In this document: in pieces, positions 8,532-16,768 of the stretch
Layout of the letters: each line of letters starts with the position of its first letter
Position numbering within the stretch: the first letter of the stretch is position 1
Notes under the pieces: generated by a model
The model's database searches: none
What the model saw: the letters and a program-made list of their open reading frames with translations, nothing else
Told to the model about the DNA's origin: nothing
Translations under genes and position numbers: made by a program
Assembly (NCBI GenBank): GCA_024235215.1
Contig: JACKMU010000004.1
Coordinates: 1-64,000 of the forward strand
DNA: 64,000 nt
Direction: 5' to 3'
From: Chromatiaceae bacterium
Lineage (GTDB): Bacteria > Pseudomonadota > Gammaproteobacteria > Chromatiales > Chromatiaceae

Positions 8532-8962
8532 GCATGGACGGCAGCACACTGATGGCGCTCTTCAGCAGCAGTTTTCTTGCCGCCACCCTGCTGCCGGGAG
8601 GATCAGAAGCAGTGTTCGCCTATGCACATTATCAGGCTGTCGCCGCGCCTTGGTTGCTGTGGGCCGTCGCCACCTGCGGCAATACCCTGGGCGGCTTCAC
8701 CAGCTGGGGCATCGGTTGCTGGATCAGGCGGCTGCGGCCACTCCGTGAGCTGGAAAAAGCACCCCACCGCGAAGCACTGCAACGCATCCGCCGCCACGGC
8801 ACGCCGCTGCTCCTGCTCTCCTGGCTGCCGGTGGTGGGCGACCCACTCTGCCTGGCGGCCGGCTGGAGCGGCATCAGGGCATTACCGGCACTGCTCTATA
8901 TCGCGCTGGGTAAGGGCATTCGCTACGCACTGCTGCTGGGCGTACTATTATCCGCAGTCTAA
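8528..8962 (+). CDS. YqaA-family (DedA/SNARE-associated-like) membrane protein
   Basis: 144 aa. It shows the short DedA-like pattern: a re-entrant-type N-terminal helix (FLAATLLPGGSEAVF), GNTLGGFTSWGIG, an Arg-rich loop, then LSWLPVVGDPLCLAAGWSG, which is characteristic of YqaA proteins. Longer DedA proteins are thought to be lipid transporters or flippases; the role of YqaA is not settled. Start codon overlaps the DUF423 stop (ATGA), so the two are translationally coupled. Confidence 0.87.
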   Translation: MSMDGSTLMALFSSSFLAATLLPGGSEAVFAYAHYQAVAAPWLLWAVATCGNTLGGFTSWGIGCWIRRLRPLRELEKAPHREALQRIRRHGTPLLLLSWLPVVGDPLCLAAGWSGIRALPALLYIALGKGIRYALLLGVLLSAV

Positions 8963-8980
8963 AGACGTATACTGGGTTTC

Positions 8981-10357
8981 ATGAGCAAGCGACTGCTGAT
9001 CATCGAGGATGATGCCGGCCTCAACCAGATGTTGCAACTTCATTTCGAGGAGCAGGAATTCGCGGTTTCCGGCGCCTTGAACTGCAGCGAGGGGCTGGCG
9101 TTGCTGCAGGAAAACGCGTTCGATCTGATCCTGCTGGACCAGCAATTGCCGGACGGGACCGGACTGGAACTGCTGCAACGACTCCGCGAACAGGAGCCCG
9201 ATCAGGCAGTCGTGATGATGACCGGAGCGCATAACCTGGCGCTGGCCATCGATGCGATCAAACTGGGGGCCGCCGACTTCATCCACAAACCGATAAAAAC
9301 CGGCGAACTGCAACTCGTCGTGGATCGGGTGCTGGAGAGTCGCCGGCTTGCGCGCGCAGTGGAAGCGCTGCAACCGCCACCGGATGATCCGTTGCAGCGA
9401 AGAGAGCTGATCGGTCGCAGCAATGCGATGCTGCAGGTGAGCAAAGAGATCGCGCTGTGCGCAGAGAGTGGGGCGAGCGTGCTGATCAGCGGTGAATCAG
9501 GTACCGGCAAGGAGGTGGTCGCCCGCCTGATTCATGCGCACTCCGAGCGCAAGGGTCCGTTTGTCGCGGTCAATTGCGCAGCCATCGTCGACACGCTGCT
9601 GGAGAGCGAGCTGTTCGGACATGAGAAGGGGGCGTTCACCGGTGCCAACAGCAGAAAACCGGGTAAATTCGAGTTGGCTCAGGATGGCACCCTCTTCCTC
9701 GACGAGATCGGAGAGCTGGCTGCACCACTGCAGGCAAAACTGTTGCGTGCGCTGCAGGAGCAGGTGTTCGAACGCGTCGGCGGTACCCAGCAGATCAGCA
9801 CCAACGCACGCATCCTCAGCGCCACTAACCGTGATTTGTTCGCTGAAGCAGTAGCCGGCCGTTTCCGCGAGGACCTGGCATACCGGCTGAAAGTGATCAG
9901 TATCGAACTGCCGCCACTGCGTAAACGGCTCGAGGACATTCCGCTGCTGACTACGGCACTGATCGACAAGATCTCCCGCAAGATCCATAAACCCCCGTTA
10001 CAGCCGACGGAGGCGGCGCTGACACTGCTGCAAAGCTACGACTGGCCGGGAAACGTACGTGAACTCGAAAACATCCTGACCCAGGCACTGGTCCAGGCGA
10101 GAGGTGGTGCGCTGACACCCGAGCTGCTGCCGATCAAACCTGCGCCGAGCCCCAGCGCTCCCGCCAGTGGCCAGTCGTCACCGACCGTATCCGCACACAG
10201 CCTGGCGTTGAGATCGCTGGATCAGGTGGAGGCGGAGCATATCCAGCTGGTACTGAATCACACTGGCGGCCACAAGGGTAAGAGCTGCGACATTCTTGGT
10301 ATTTCGCGTCCCGCGCTGGACCGCAAAATCAGGAAATATGGACTGACCCTTCCCTGA
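8981..10357 (+). CDS. Sigma-54-dependent response regulator (NtrC family)
   Basis: 458 aa in three parts. A receiver domain (residues 1-120) has the phospho-acceptor D53. An AAA+ domain has Walker A GESGTGKE from residue 171, the sigma-54 contact loop GAFTGA at 217-222, and Walker B GTLFLDEIGE. A Fis-type helix-turn-helix lies at the C-terminus (GHKGKSCDILGISRPALDRKIRKYG). No partner histidine kinase is adjacent, so it is an orphan here. It follows the YqaA gene by 18 bp. Its receiver resembles the stand-alone receiver encoded at 13573. Target genes are unknown. Confidence 0.93.
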   Translation: MSKRLLIIEDDAGLNQMLQLHFEEQEFAVSGALNCSEGLALLQENAFDLILLDQQLPDGTGLELLQRLREQEPDQAVVMMTGAHNLALAIDAIKLGAADFIHKPIKTGELQLVVDRVLESRRLARAVEALQPPPDDPLQRRELIGRSNAMLQVSKEIALCAESGASVLISGESGTGKEVVARLIHAHSERKGPFVAVNCAAIVDTLLESELFGHEKGAFTGANSRKPGKFELAQDGTLFLDEIGELAAPLQAKLLRALQEQVFERVGGTQQISTNARILSATNRDLFAEAVAGRFREDLAYRLKVISIELPPLRKRLEDIPLLTTALIDKISRKIHKPPLQPTEAALTLLQSYDWPGNVRELENILTQALVQARGGALTPELLPIKPAPSPSAPASGQSSPTVSAHSLALRSLDQVEAEHIQLVLNHTGGHKGKSCDILGISRPALDRKIRKYGLTLP

Positions 10358-10514
10358 TCGGAATGCCAATGGCTTCAATCAGTGACCGCACCCGACGCAC
10401 AATGCACCAGGTGCGGTGTCATAGGTATCGAACCAGCAACCCAGCGACCCGGCCGGTGGGGAGCAGGGGAAACGTTCTGAATCGTGCCGGATTGTGCTCG
10501 TACTGGCGCCGGCA

Positions 10515-10880
10515 CTAATCCAGAATCAGATTGATCACCGGAATGATCGCGTTCCGCTGACGGTTTCTCGAATTGGAGTTCTGATCCCATGGATCGGTAC
10601 CATTCAGATACTCGACCAGGTTGATCTCCAGATCGCCATCCGAATCCAGCAGAGCATCTGCCGGATCGTTCGGGTTCAAATTGTTGGTCTCTTCGTATCC
10701 GTCCGGAATACCATCATAGTCGAGATCATTCGGCAATGCCCACACATCCCGGTCCCAGACCAGCTGACCCCAGAGACTGGCAGCAGGAGTCGACTGAGCC
10801 TGGCAAAGGAGGATCAGGGCGGTCGTCAGCAACAACCGTCGGCGCAACCCGGTGGTGTCAAAGGGGGGCCGTTTTCCCAT
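10515..10880 (-). CDS. Exported protein with thrombospondin-3/EF-hand-like calcium loops
   Basis: 121 aa with a signal peptide (residues about 14-34). Two acidic loops follow: residues 52-63 (DLDYDGIPDGYE) and 79-90 (DSDGDLEINLVE). They match the DxDxDG calcium-binding pattern of thrombospondin type 3 repeats and EF-hands. The C-terminal tail ends in NAIIPVINLILD, a hydrophobic stretch that could be an interaction tail. The ATG at 10880 has GGAGA 6 nt upstream; an upstream start at 10943 would overlap the previous gene's stop. Probably co-transcribed with the upstream exported protein, 62 bp away. Confidence 0.75.
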   Translation of the reverse strand: MGKRPPFDTTGLRRRLLLTTALILLCQAQSTPAASLWGQLVWDRDVWALPNDLDYDGIPDGYEETNNLNPNDPADALLDSDGDLEINLVEYLNGTDPWDQNSNSRNRQRNAIIPVINLILD

Positions 10881-10942
10881 TGCAGTCTCCTTGTTGTACG
10901 GTTCCGAACGCGTCTTTCCGGTTCTCCCGGTTGTCAGACGCA

Positions 10943-11818
10943 TCAGAAGAACAAACCTTCCAGGGGTTGCCCGGTAGCAAACGGTGTTCCGGCCAGCGAG
11001 CCTTTGGTATTTCCGTTGACGCGGTAATAAATCGCACTCCGTTCGATATGCGTACTCCCCTGATCGTACGTGCGGAAAATCTCTCCGATACCCTTTGCCT
11101 GAATCCGCATCCGGTCGGTATTACCTTCGTCCAGATCGGTTTCCACCCTGACAGAATTGAATGTCCAGTTATTGGAGCCCTGGGTAAAGGAGGACTGCAG
11201 CGTCCGAACCCTGCTCTGCCTCGTCGTGGAGATGTAGCTCCCACCCGAACTCTTTGTCACCACACAAACCCTGATCCGTGATCCACCACACTTTAGGGAT
11301 TCACGCCAGCTATCCTGCACCTGCTTGTTGCTGCCATCCGTATTATAGTTAGAGATTTCAACATAATAGTCATCGTAGTCGGCGGTATCCGGCGCCTCGA
11401 GCTGATTGCTGACCGTGGTCACGTTGCCGCCGGTATCTGTACCGACGAAGACATAGTTAGCGATATACGGCCGAACCGTTTGCACGCCGTTAACCATGAC
11501 TGTTTCAGTGCTGTTGGCATAGCTGCTGCGTACCCAGTAACCAGTGCCGGAAGGGTTGTTAAAGGCGAGGACAACAACATTCTTATCCGATCCGACGGGT
11601 GAGAACCCGCCGGAAAATCCGCTGTAATCGCCATCGTCGACCTGACTTTCGACCACCGTCAGGCGCGTATCCAGACTGTCGAAATTCTCATTCACCTCCG
11701 AGGCAAGCGCTGGGTTGCCTGACTGAAAAGTGTGCGGCACACCTGCAGAGACGCATCCCCAGACACCGAAGGCGAAAGGTATCAATCCGTAAGAGATCTG
11801 TTTTGATTTAATGCTCAT
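10943..11818 (-). CDS. Hypothetical exported protein with NPALASEVNENF motif
   Basis: About 291 aa. A signal peptide or lipoprotein-like N-terminus (with Cys near residue 22) is followed by TFQSGNPALASEVNENFDSL and a short coiled coil. This N-terminal pattern recurs in surface-associated bacterial proteins that otherwise differ. The remainder is Ser/Thr/Asn/Gly-rich and beta-predicted, without known catalytic motifs. Two ATGs (11824, 11818) are possible; the second has AGGGG at better spacing. I do not recognise its function; a surface or extracellular structural role is plausible. Confidence 0.7.
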   Translation of the reverse strand: MSIKSKQISYGLIPFAFGVWGCVSAGVPHTFQSGNPALASEVNENFDSLDTRLTVVESQVDDGDYSGFSGGFSPVGSDKNVVVLAFNNPSGTGYWVRSSYANSTETVMVNGVQTVRPYIANYVFVGTDTGGNVTTVSNQLEAPDTADYDDYYVEISNYNTDGSNKQVQDSWRESLKCGGSRIRVCVVTKSSGGSYISTTRQSRVRTLQSSFTQGSNNWTFNSVRVETDLDEGNTDRMRIQAKGIGEIFRTYDQGSTHIERSAIYYRVNGNTKGSLAGTPFATGQPLEGLFF

Positions 11819-12328
11819 GCCCATCCCCTGATTCCAATATTTTCCGGAAGCAATCTTACCCGAGCAGTAATCTGTTCCACTATGCTATTCAGCGACCACC
11901 CGACCCGTTTCATCGCAATTTCCACCATCCTGAACTCACCCCAGATGCGCAATAAAACACCCGCAACCAATAGTTGTTTTCCATAGCACACAATACACTT
12001 CAAGTCCATTGTCAGTTTGTCCGCAATAGCGTTCATTAAGATTGGCCAATTCCTGATCGGCCTGGTTATGGTAGTATTATCCGGGAATCAAGCAGCGTAC
12101 TCAGCCTTCAACTGCAGTTTCCCGACCCGAGTCCGATTAAACCAAAGGGGATCCCGAGTAGCGCCAGGTGAGAAAAAGCATCTTCAGAAAAGCTTCAGAC
12201 AACTTTTTTAGCACCGGATTTCGGCATGTTGTTGCCCGTTGCCAAACTTCAGATCGTCGCTTTCAACGGATGGAAACAGCGTTTTTCTTGAGCTTCTACC
12301 AAGTCAAGATAGAGAGTGGGTAAAAGCA
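11819..12328. other. Divergent intergenic region, no supported gene
   Basis: About 500 bp between the minus-strand exported protein and the plus-strand J-domain gene. It is more AT-rich than its flanks. A -10-like TATTAT is at 12075-12080 without a convincing -35. The J-domain reading frame stays open back to a TTG at 12239, but that extension has no Shine-Dalgarno. No RNA gene is recognised. Confidence 0.5.
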
Positions 12329-12640
12329 GTGAAAATTGACGAGCATAAAAAAACCTACTACGCCCTGCTTGGGGTGACGGCGCGCGCCACCCAGGATGAG
12401 ATTCGCCTGGCATACCGCAGAAAGGCCCGGGAGTTTCACCCTGATGTCTGCAATCGATTCGATGCCGAAGAGATGTTCAAACTGCTGAACAGAGCCTACT
12501 CGACACTCAAGGATGAAACCAAACGCAGGGAATATAATGAATTCCTGATGGCGGAGATGTTCCAGAAAGAGGTGGTGGAGACCTCGAAGCGACATATCCG
12601 GGAATTCAGAGGCGCTTTTGACAGCAACAACAAAGATTAG
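12329..12640 (+). CDS. Small J-domain (DnaJ-like) protein
   Basis: About 103 aa consisting of little more than a J-domain. It starts with TYYALLGV, has the helix II region DEIRLAYRRKAREFHPDV with the essential HPD motif, and helix III/IV LLNRAYSTLKDETKRREYN. No Gly/Phe-rich, zinc-finger or C-terminal substrate domain is present. It would stimulate a DnaK-type chaperone on a specific client. The GTG at 12329 was chosen because it starts just before the domain; the frame is open to TTG 12239, which would give 133 aa. Start is uncertain; domain call is firm. Confidence 0.85.
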   Translation: MKIDEHKKTYYALLGVTARATQDEIRLAYRRKAREFHPDVCNRFDAEEMFKLLNRAYSTLKDETKRREYNEFLMAEMFQKEVVETSKRHIREFRGAFDSNNKD

Positions 12641-13014
12641 CACCTGAAATCCGGGAGAGCCTCCGCATCCACCTGAGTTCCCGTTTGTGCGACGACTCCT
12701 TACCAGGGGAGTTCGCGCGCTAGCTCGAGGACTCTCCTGGTATGGAAACGATCCGACCCCGTCGCCTGTCCACTCAATGCCGATCCAGTCCAAACGGATC
12801 AAATCCCACCCGGTTGATTTATTCCTTCTCACTGATCAGCGAAAAGCTATTCCGGCAACTGAACAAAACATTCAGCGTATCATTACGTTACAACGTTTCG
12901 TTACATCCATTTTGGTATCTTAGGGATTATTCCATTTATAAATCAATTTGTTATATTCATGGCACAGTTTCTGCTCAAGGTAACGCTAACCACCTTTACC
13001 TGACAGGATCAGCA
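12641..13014 (+). other. Leader region of the ECF sigma factor gene
   Basis: A 374-bp gap with an 11-bp inverted repeat (12701-12711 and 12732-12742, one G:T pair, 20-nt loop) that could be a terminator-like or attenuator hairpin. A clearly AT-rich stretch from about 12840 to 12990 follows, with two direct CGTTAC repeats (12886-12891, 12899-12904), a possible regulator site or ECF promoter element. No coding sequence is supported. Confidence 0.45.
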
Positions 13015-13551
13015 ATGAACAACAGCCGTATCAAAAAATCAGACCCGGCAACCTGCCAAGCAACCCAGCCTTCCACAAAGCATAGCCTGTTCAACCAACT
13101 GTTTGTGCGCTACGAAAACGACATGCGCCGCTACGCATATTGGCTGACCGGCGATAAACACAGCGCGGAGGACCTGATGCAGGAGGCGCTACTGCGCGCG
13201 TGGCGGTCGCTGGACCACTTGCACAACAGTGATGCGGCGAAAGGGTGGTTGCTGACCATTCTGCGGCGTGAAAACGCACGTCGCTTTGAGCGCTATCAAC
13301 CCAGAATGTCCGATCTCCCGATGGAAGAACTGAGCAGCCACGAACGGAGCCACGATACTTCCCTCGAGGCTTTGGTACTGCGCCGCGCCGTTGCCAGTCT
13401 GCCGGGAGAATACCGTATCCCATTGCTAAAACAGGTGGTGGAGGGTTACTCGCAGAGCGAGATTGCGCAACAGATCGGGATCACGTCGGCCGGTGTCGGC
13501 ACACGGCTGTTCCGGGCACGCCAGAAACTGAGACTCGCGCTGGCTTCATGA
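13015..13551 (+). CDS. ECF-type RNA polymerase sigma factor
   Basis: 178 aa. Region 2 is present (YAYWLTGDKHSAEDLMQEALLRAW), as is region 4 (LPGEYRIPLLKQVVEGYSQSEIAQQIG, then GVGTRLFRARQKL). Regions 1 and 3 are missing, as in group IV sigma factors. The ATG at 13015 has AGGA 6 nt upstream; the open frame back to 12742 is AT-rich leader and rejected. No anti-sigma gene follows; instead a stand-alone receiver gene begins 21 bp downstream, suggesting control by phosphorelay rather than a membrane anti-sigma. Confidence 0.9.
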   Translation: MNNSRIKKSDPATCQATQPSTKHSLFNQLFVRYENDMRRYAYWLTGDKHSAEDLMQEALLRAWRSLDHLHNSDAAKGWLLTILRRENARRFERYQPRMSDLPMEELSSHERSHDTSLEALVLRRAVASLPGEYRIPLLKQVVEGYSQSEIAQQIGITSAGVGTRLFRARQKLRLALAS

Positions 13552-13572
13552 CAACGAAGCAGAAATCCAGGC

Positions 13573-13959
13573 ATGGCATCCCTGCGGCTGCTGATCGCTG
13601 AAGATGACGCGTCACTGCAGCGGATGCTGCACTGGGAGTTCGAAGAGTTGGGCTACCGGGTGATCACCGCTTCGACCTGTGCCGAAGCGCTGTGTGCAGT
13701 TGCCGACCGCGGCGTCGATCTGGCACTAATTGATTACCATCTGCCGGATGGCTTCGGCACCGACCTGCTGGATGCGTTACGCCGACACGACCACAATCTG
13801 CCGATTATCGTCTACAGTGGATACGCCTCACCAGCCGAGACGACCAGGATCCAACAAAGTGGAGCCGATCACTTTCTCAGTAAACCGGTCACCGCACAAT
13901 CGTTGCACGCACTGTTTGCGCGGCTGTGCTTCAAGCGGAGTGCAAGACCCGGGCAATAG
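13573..13959 (+). CDS. Stand-alone response-regulator receiver protein (CheY-like)
   Basis: 128 aa, a single receiver domain. It has the acidic pair E10-D11-D12, phospho-acceptor D54 (ALIDYHLPDG), the conserved Ser in VYSGYA and Lys in LSKPV. There is no output domain. Its sequence resembles the receiver of the sigma-54 activator at 8981, sharing EDDA-L-ML, DYHLPDG/DQQLPDG and the spacing between them. The 21-bp gap to the ECF sigma gene argues for co-transcription and a shared regulatory circuit. Partner kinase not in window. Confidence 0.88.
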   Translation: MASLRLLIAEDDASLQRMLHWEFEELGYRVITASTCAEALCAVADRGVDLALIDYHLPDGFGTDLLDALRRHDHNLPIIVYSGYASPAETTRIQQSGADHFLSKPVTAQSLHALFARLCFKRSARPGQ

Positions 13960-14013
13960 CCAGCTCCCCAGTAGCGGCACTTGAATCGAACAAGCTGGAT
14001 CTTTCAGCAGCAA

Positions 14014-14043
14014 TTGATAGCGCACCTGCCCGCACTCGATAAG
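14014..14043 (+). promoter_or_regulatory. Candidate promoter of the LCIB-type carbonic anhydrase gene
   Basis: TTGATA (14014-14019) and GATAAG (14038-14043) with an 18-bp spacer; predicted start near 14050, about 38 nt before the ATG. A short inverted repeat, GATAA-N7-TTATC, covers the -10 region and could be an operator. Motif inspection only. Confidence 0.3.
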
Positions 14044-14087
14044 GTAAGATTATCCTGCATAACGATAATAACGTGCCGGAGGTGAAT

Positions 14088-15257
14088 ATGTACTCGACTT
14101 CTTCCGTTGGAAGCTTCCATACCGTGCTCCAGGATTACAAGCTGGAGGGGATGATGATGCGTTACAGCCGATTCGTCCCACGGCTGTACAACTTCTGCCT
14201 CTCCTTGGGAATGGAGCCGGGAAAGATCATGCCGTCGCGCGCCTTCTGTTCCGACGAAAGCCAGGGATTTCCGATCATCCTGATCGCCAAGCAGTTCGGC
14301 ACCTTCCCATTCAACCACGGTGTCGTCGGTGGCGGAGTGGCCACCGACCGCCACGGACCACACGCTTCGCACGGCAAGGACCTGGTCATCATCCAGGCCA
14401 GCCACGTGGGCTATGATCCGGAGACTCAGCAGTTCGGCATCTACCGGCGTAATCAGACCGCCGATTGCCACCAGGGCTCCAACTGCGGCAAGCTGACCGA
14501 AGTGATGGGCTGGTATCGTGAGGAGTACGACTTCGCCTGCGACAACATCTTTCTGGAACCGGCGCAGCAGTCCGGACACCAGATTTCGATCAACAATCTA
14601 CTGCTGCAGAGTGACCGCAACGAAGGTCTGATGCTGGCACTGGATCAGCTCATCGCGCACGACGCGAACGACAACCCGATGCTGATCCGCGCGTTCAGCA
14701 CCGCGCGGCGTTATCAGGCCACTCCGACGCTGGTCAAGCGCATTGGCGACCGCTGGCCGACCAATGAGCGCCGCCCGCTCGGCAGAATGCTGACCGCGGA
14801 TCTCTTCACTTTCCGGCGTCAGCGGATTGGCGAAGCAGAGGGCCGGAGCCACCTGGAGCAGAACCTGATCAATCCGATGCCCTGGATTCTGACCGACCCC
14901 GCGCCCGCGCTCGCTGCCGCCCAGATCAACACTCAGGTGGAATTTGACCGCACCTATCGCACGCTGAAAAAAGAGCAGGGTTACCAGCGACGCAACCTGC
15001 TCTTCATCGCCGGTCTGAACATCGACATTTCTCCGCGGGAGGAGCAGATTTTTCCGCTCACCAAGTTCATCCCCTGGGCCGCGTATGTGCAGACCGCCGA
15101 CGGGGCGCATCGTGTCCTGGAACAGCAGGAGCTGTATCAGGCGTTGATGGCGTGTGACAGCGAGAACCCGCACAAGGTCGACCTGGAAGTGGCGATCTCA
15201 GTCATGGAGAAGACCAAGGAGGTGAGCATCTCGTTCGATTTCCGGCACCCGCGCTGA
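14088..15257 (+). CDS. LCIB/C-type beta-carbonic anhydrase domain protein
   Basis: 389 aa. The N-terminal half resembles the limiting-CO2-inducible B protein family, a beta-carbonic-anhydrase relative first known from algae. FC54SD56E57 corresponds to the Cys-x-Asp-Glu zinc/catalytic pair. GTFPFNHGVVGGG matches the Phe/Gly loop. H106 in SHVGYD and C127 or C133 in DCHQGSNCGKL are the likely other zinc ligands. The enzyme would interconvert CO2 and bicarbonate, fitting an autotroph. The ATG at 14088 follows GGAGGTG. The C-terminal 200 residues are not recognised. Family call is by motif inspection, not by search. Confidence 0.75.
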   Translation: MYSTSSVGSFHTVLQDYKLEGMMMRYSRFVPRLYNFCLSLGMEPGKIMPSRAFCSDESQGFPIILIAKQFGTFPFNHGVVGGGVATDRHGPHASHGKDLVIIQASHVGYDPETQQFGIYRRNQTADCHQGSNCGKLTEVMGWYREEYDFACDNIFLEPAQQSGHQISINNLLLQSDRNEGLMLALDQLIAHDANDNPMLIRAFSTARRYQATPTLVKRIGDRWPTNERRPLGRMLTADLFTFRRQRIGEAEGRSHLEQNLINPMPWILTDPAPALAAAQINTQVEFDRTYRTLKKEQGYQRRNLLFIAGLNIDISPREEQIFPLTKFIPWAAYVQTADGAHRVLEQQELYQALMACDSENPHKVDLEVAISVMEKTKEVSISFDFRHPR

Positions 15258-15308
15258 CGCCCCGGTGCTGCTGCCCGAGAATACGCACTCCGGAGCATCC
15301 GGTCTCCC

Positions 15309-16757
15309 CTATAACGTCTTCAGATACTCGATCAGCGCCTGCCGCTCCTCCTCCGAAAGGCCGGTACCATACTCGTGCCCCTGGTTGCCGTTGCCGCGCA
15401 GCCTTGTATCGTGCAGGTTGCCGACGCGTTCCGCGACGGTGCCCGCCGAAACGAATCCCATCGCGGCCTGGTCGTATAGGTCATAGCCGCGATAGAACAT
15501 CTGCGGCCGCTCCGCCGCTGGCTTGAGCAGATCGCGCAGTGTCGGCACCGAACCGTTGTGCAGGTAGGGTGCGCGCAGCCAGACACCGTCCAGGTGCACC
15601 GCGATGTAGCCGTTCAACGGCTCATCATCGATCATTCCGCGCCGCTGGACGCCCAACTCCAACGCCTTGGCATTGGCAGCTCTGGCAGCTGCGTGGCTCC
15701 AGCTCAGAATTCGGTTCTCATCCGTTCCCACCTCCGTCAGCGGCACTCTCTTTCCGGTCCGTTCGCTGCGATGGCAGCGTGCACACTCCGCTGTGAACAA
15801 CGCCTCGCCAGCGTGTGCCAGCGCCTGATCGATCGGGAACGGATAGGGCGGCGGCGGCAGATTGCTCAGGTAGTCGAGCAACCAGTCGATATGGTGCAGA
15901 AAATCGCGCTGGGGTTCCGCCACGATGCCGAGTGCGGAATCGATCAAAACCGATCGGGCGTTATAGGTGGCGCCATCCCAGTTCATGCGCATGCCCCGCT
16001 CCGGCTGATACTTTTTCAGATTCCAGATCGATGGGAAATCGGTTGGACCATACGTGCCATCCTCCCTCATCTCCAGCATGAAATATTTGGTCAGATTCAT
16101 CGCGTCGTCGCGTCCGTGTCCCCACGCCGCCATGTCCTCGCGTTCCATCCAATCAAAGCTGCGCTGCTGCAGCGCCTTACGCGTCAACGGAATGATGACG
16201 AAGCGATAGAGCAGCTGGTCCAGCAACGAGAGATCGGTAACCCGCTTGATCTCCTCCAGCAGGTTGTCCGGATTGAAGCGTGGATCCTGCGCACAGTCGC
16301 GCAAAAAGCGGAAAAAGCCCTGGACGTTGGCCGTGTGTCCCGGACCGGCCGGCACGAAAACCGGCGTGGCATCCGGGGTGGCTCGATAGGAGGCGGTGTG
16401 ACAGACCGCGCAGGTGTTGCTGACCCGCGGAAAGCCAACCACCTTCTTGGTAAATCCGACCGGCAGCTCGCGCCCCTCCTCCCAGGCAATCCCCAACGAG
16501 GCGTATCCGCCCGGTCCGGGCAGGTACTCCGGAAACATGCGCGGCAGCACGAGGAAGATCCAGTAGGGAAGACCAGCCGCATTTTCACCGCCGATCGATG
16601 CGTACATAAAGCGCTCGTCATTGCTGACGAAGGGGCCGTCGGGCTGCTCCCGGAAAAACTTGTACCAGGCGAGAAATGCACCGCAGCCGATCAACAAAGC
16701 CACCAGTAGCAGAAACGACAGCACCCAATTTCGTTTACGACTCATACGCTCCGGCAT
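15309..16757 (-). CDS. Membrane-anchored dihaem cytochrome c (RoxA/MauG-like), copy 2
   Basis: 482 aa with one N-terminal transmembrane anchor (residues 10-32) and a periplasmic part with two CxxCH haem c sites, C116-H120 and C325-H329. The APYLHNGSVPTLRDLL segment between the second haem and the C-terminus is typical of the dihaem peroxidase/MauG/RoxA superfamily. It is a clear paralogue of the gene immediately upstream (SIGGE..GLPYWI, GYASLG, DFPSIWN). GAGGAG precedes the start. Last gene of a five-gene operon. Reaction unknown: peroxidase, oxygenase or electron carrier are all possible. Confidence 0.85.
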   Translation of the reverse strand: MPERMSRKRNWVLSFLLLVALLIGCGAFLAWYKFFREQPDGPFVSNDERFMYASIGGENAAGLPYWIFLVLPRMFPEYLPGPGGYASLGIAWEEGRELPVGFTKKVVGFPRVSNTCAVCHTASYRATPDATPVFVPAGPGHTANVQGFFRFLRDCAQDPRFNPDNLLEEIKRVTDLSLLDQLLYRFVIIPLTRKALQQRSFDWMEREDMAAWGHGRDDAMNLTKYFMLEMREDGTYGPTDFPSIWNLKKYQPERGMRMNWDGATYNARSVLIDSALGIVAEPQRDFLHHIDWLLDYLSNLPPPPYPFPIDQALAHAGEALFTAECARCHRSERTGKRVPLTEVGTDENRILSWSHAAARAANAKALELGVQRRGMIDDEPLNGYIAVHLDGVWLRAPYLHNGSVPTLRDLLKPAAERPQMFYRGYDLYDQAAMGFVSAGTVAERVGNLHDTRLRGNGNQGHEYGTGLSEEERQALIEYLKTL

Positions 16758-16768
16758 CGCCGTTCTCC

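Noticed and set aside
10386..10416. CCGCACC/GGTGCGG inverted repeat after the sigma-54 activator
   Set aside because: The 17-nt loop and lack of a T-run make it a poor terminator; left out of the feature list.
12742..13014. N-terminal extension of the ECF sigma factor
   Set aside because: It lies in an AT-rich leader with hairpin and repeats; a ribosome-binding site sits before the ATG at 13015.
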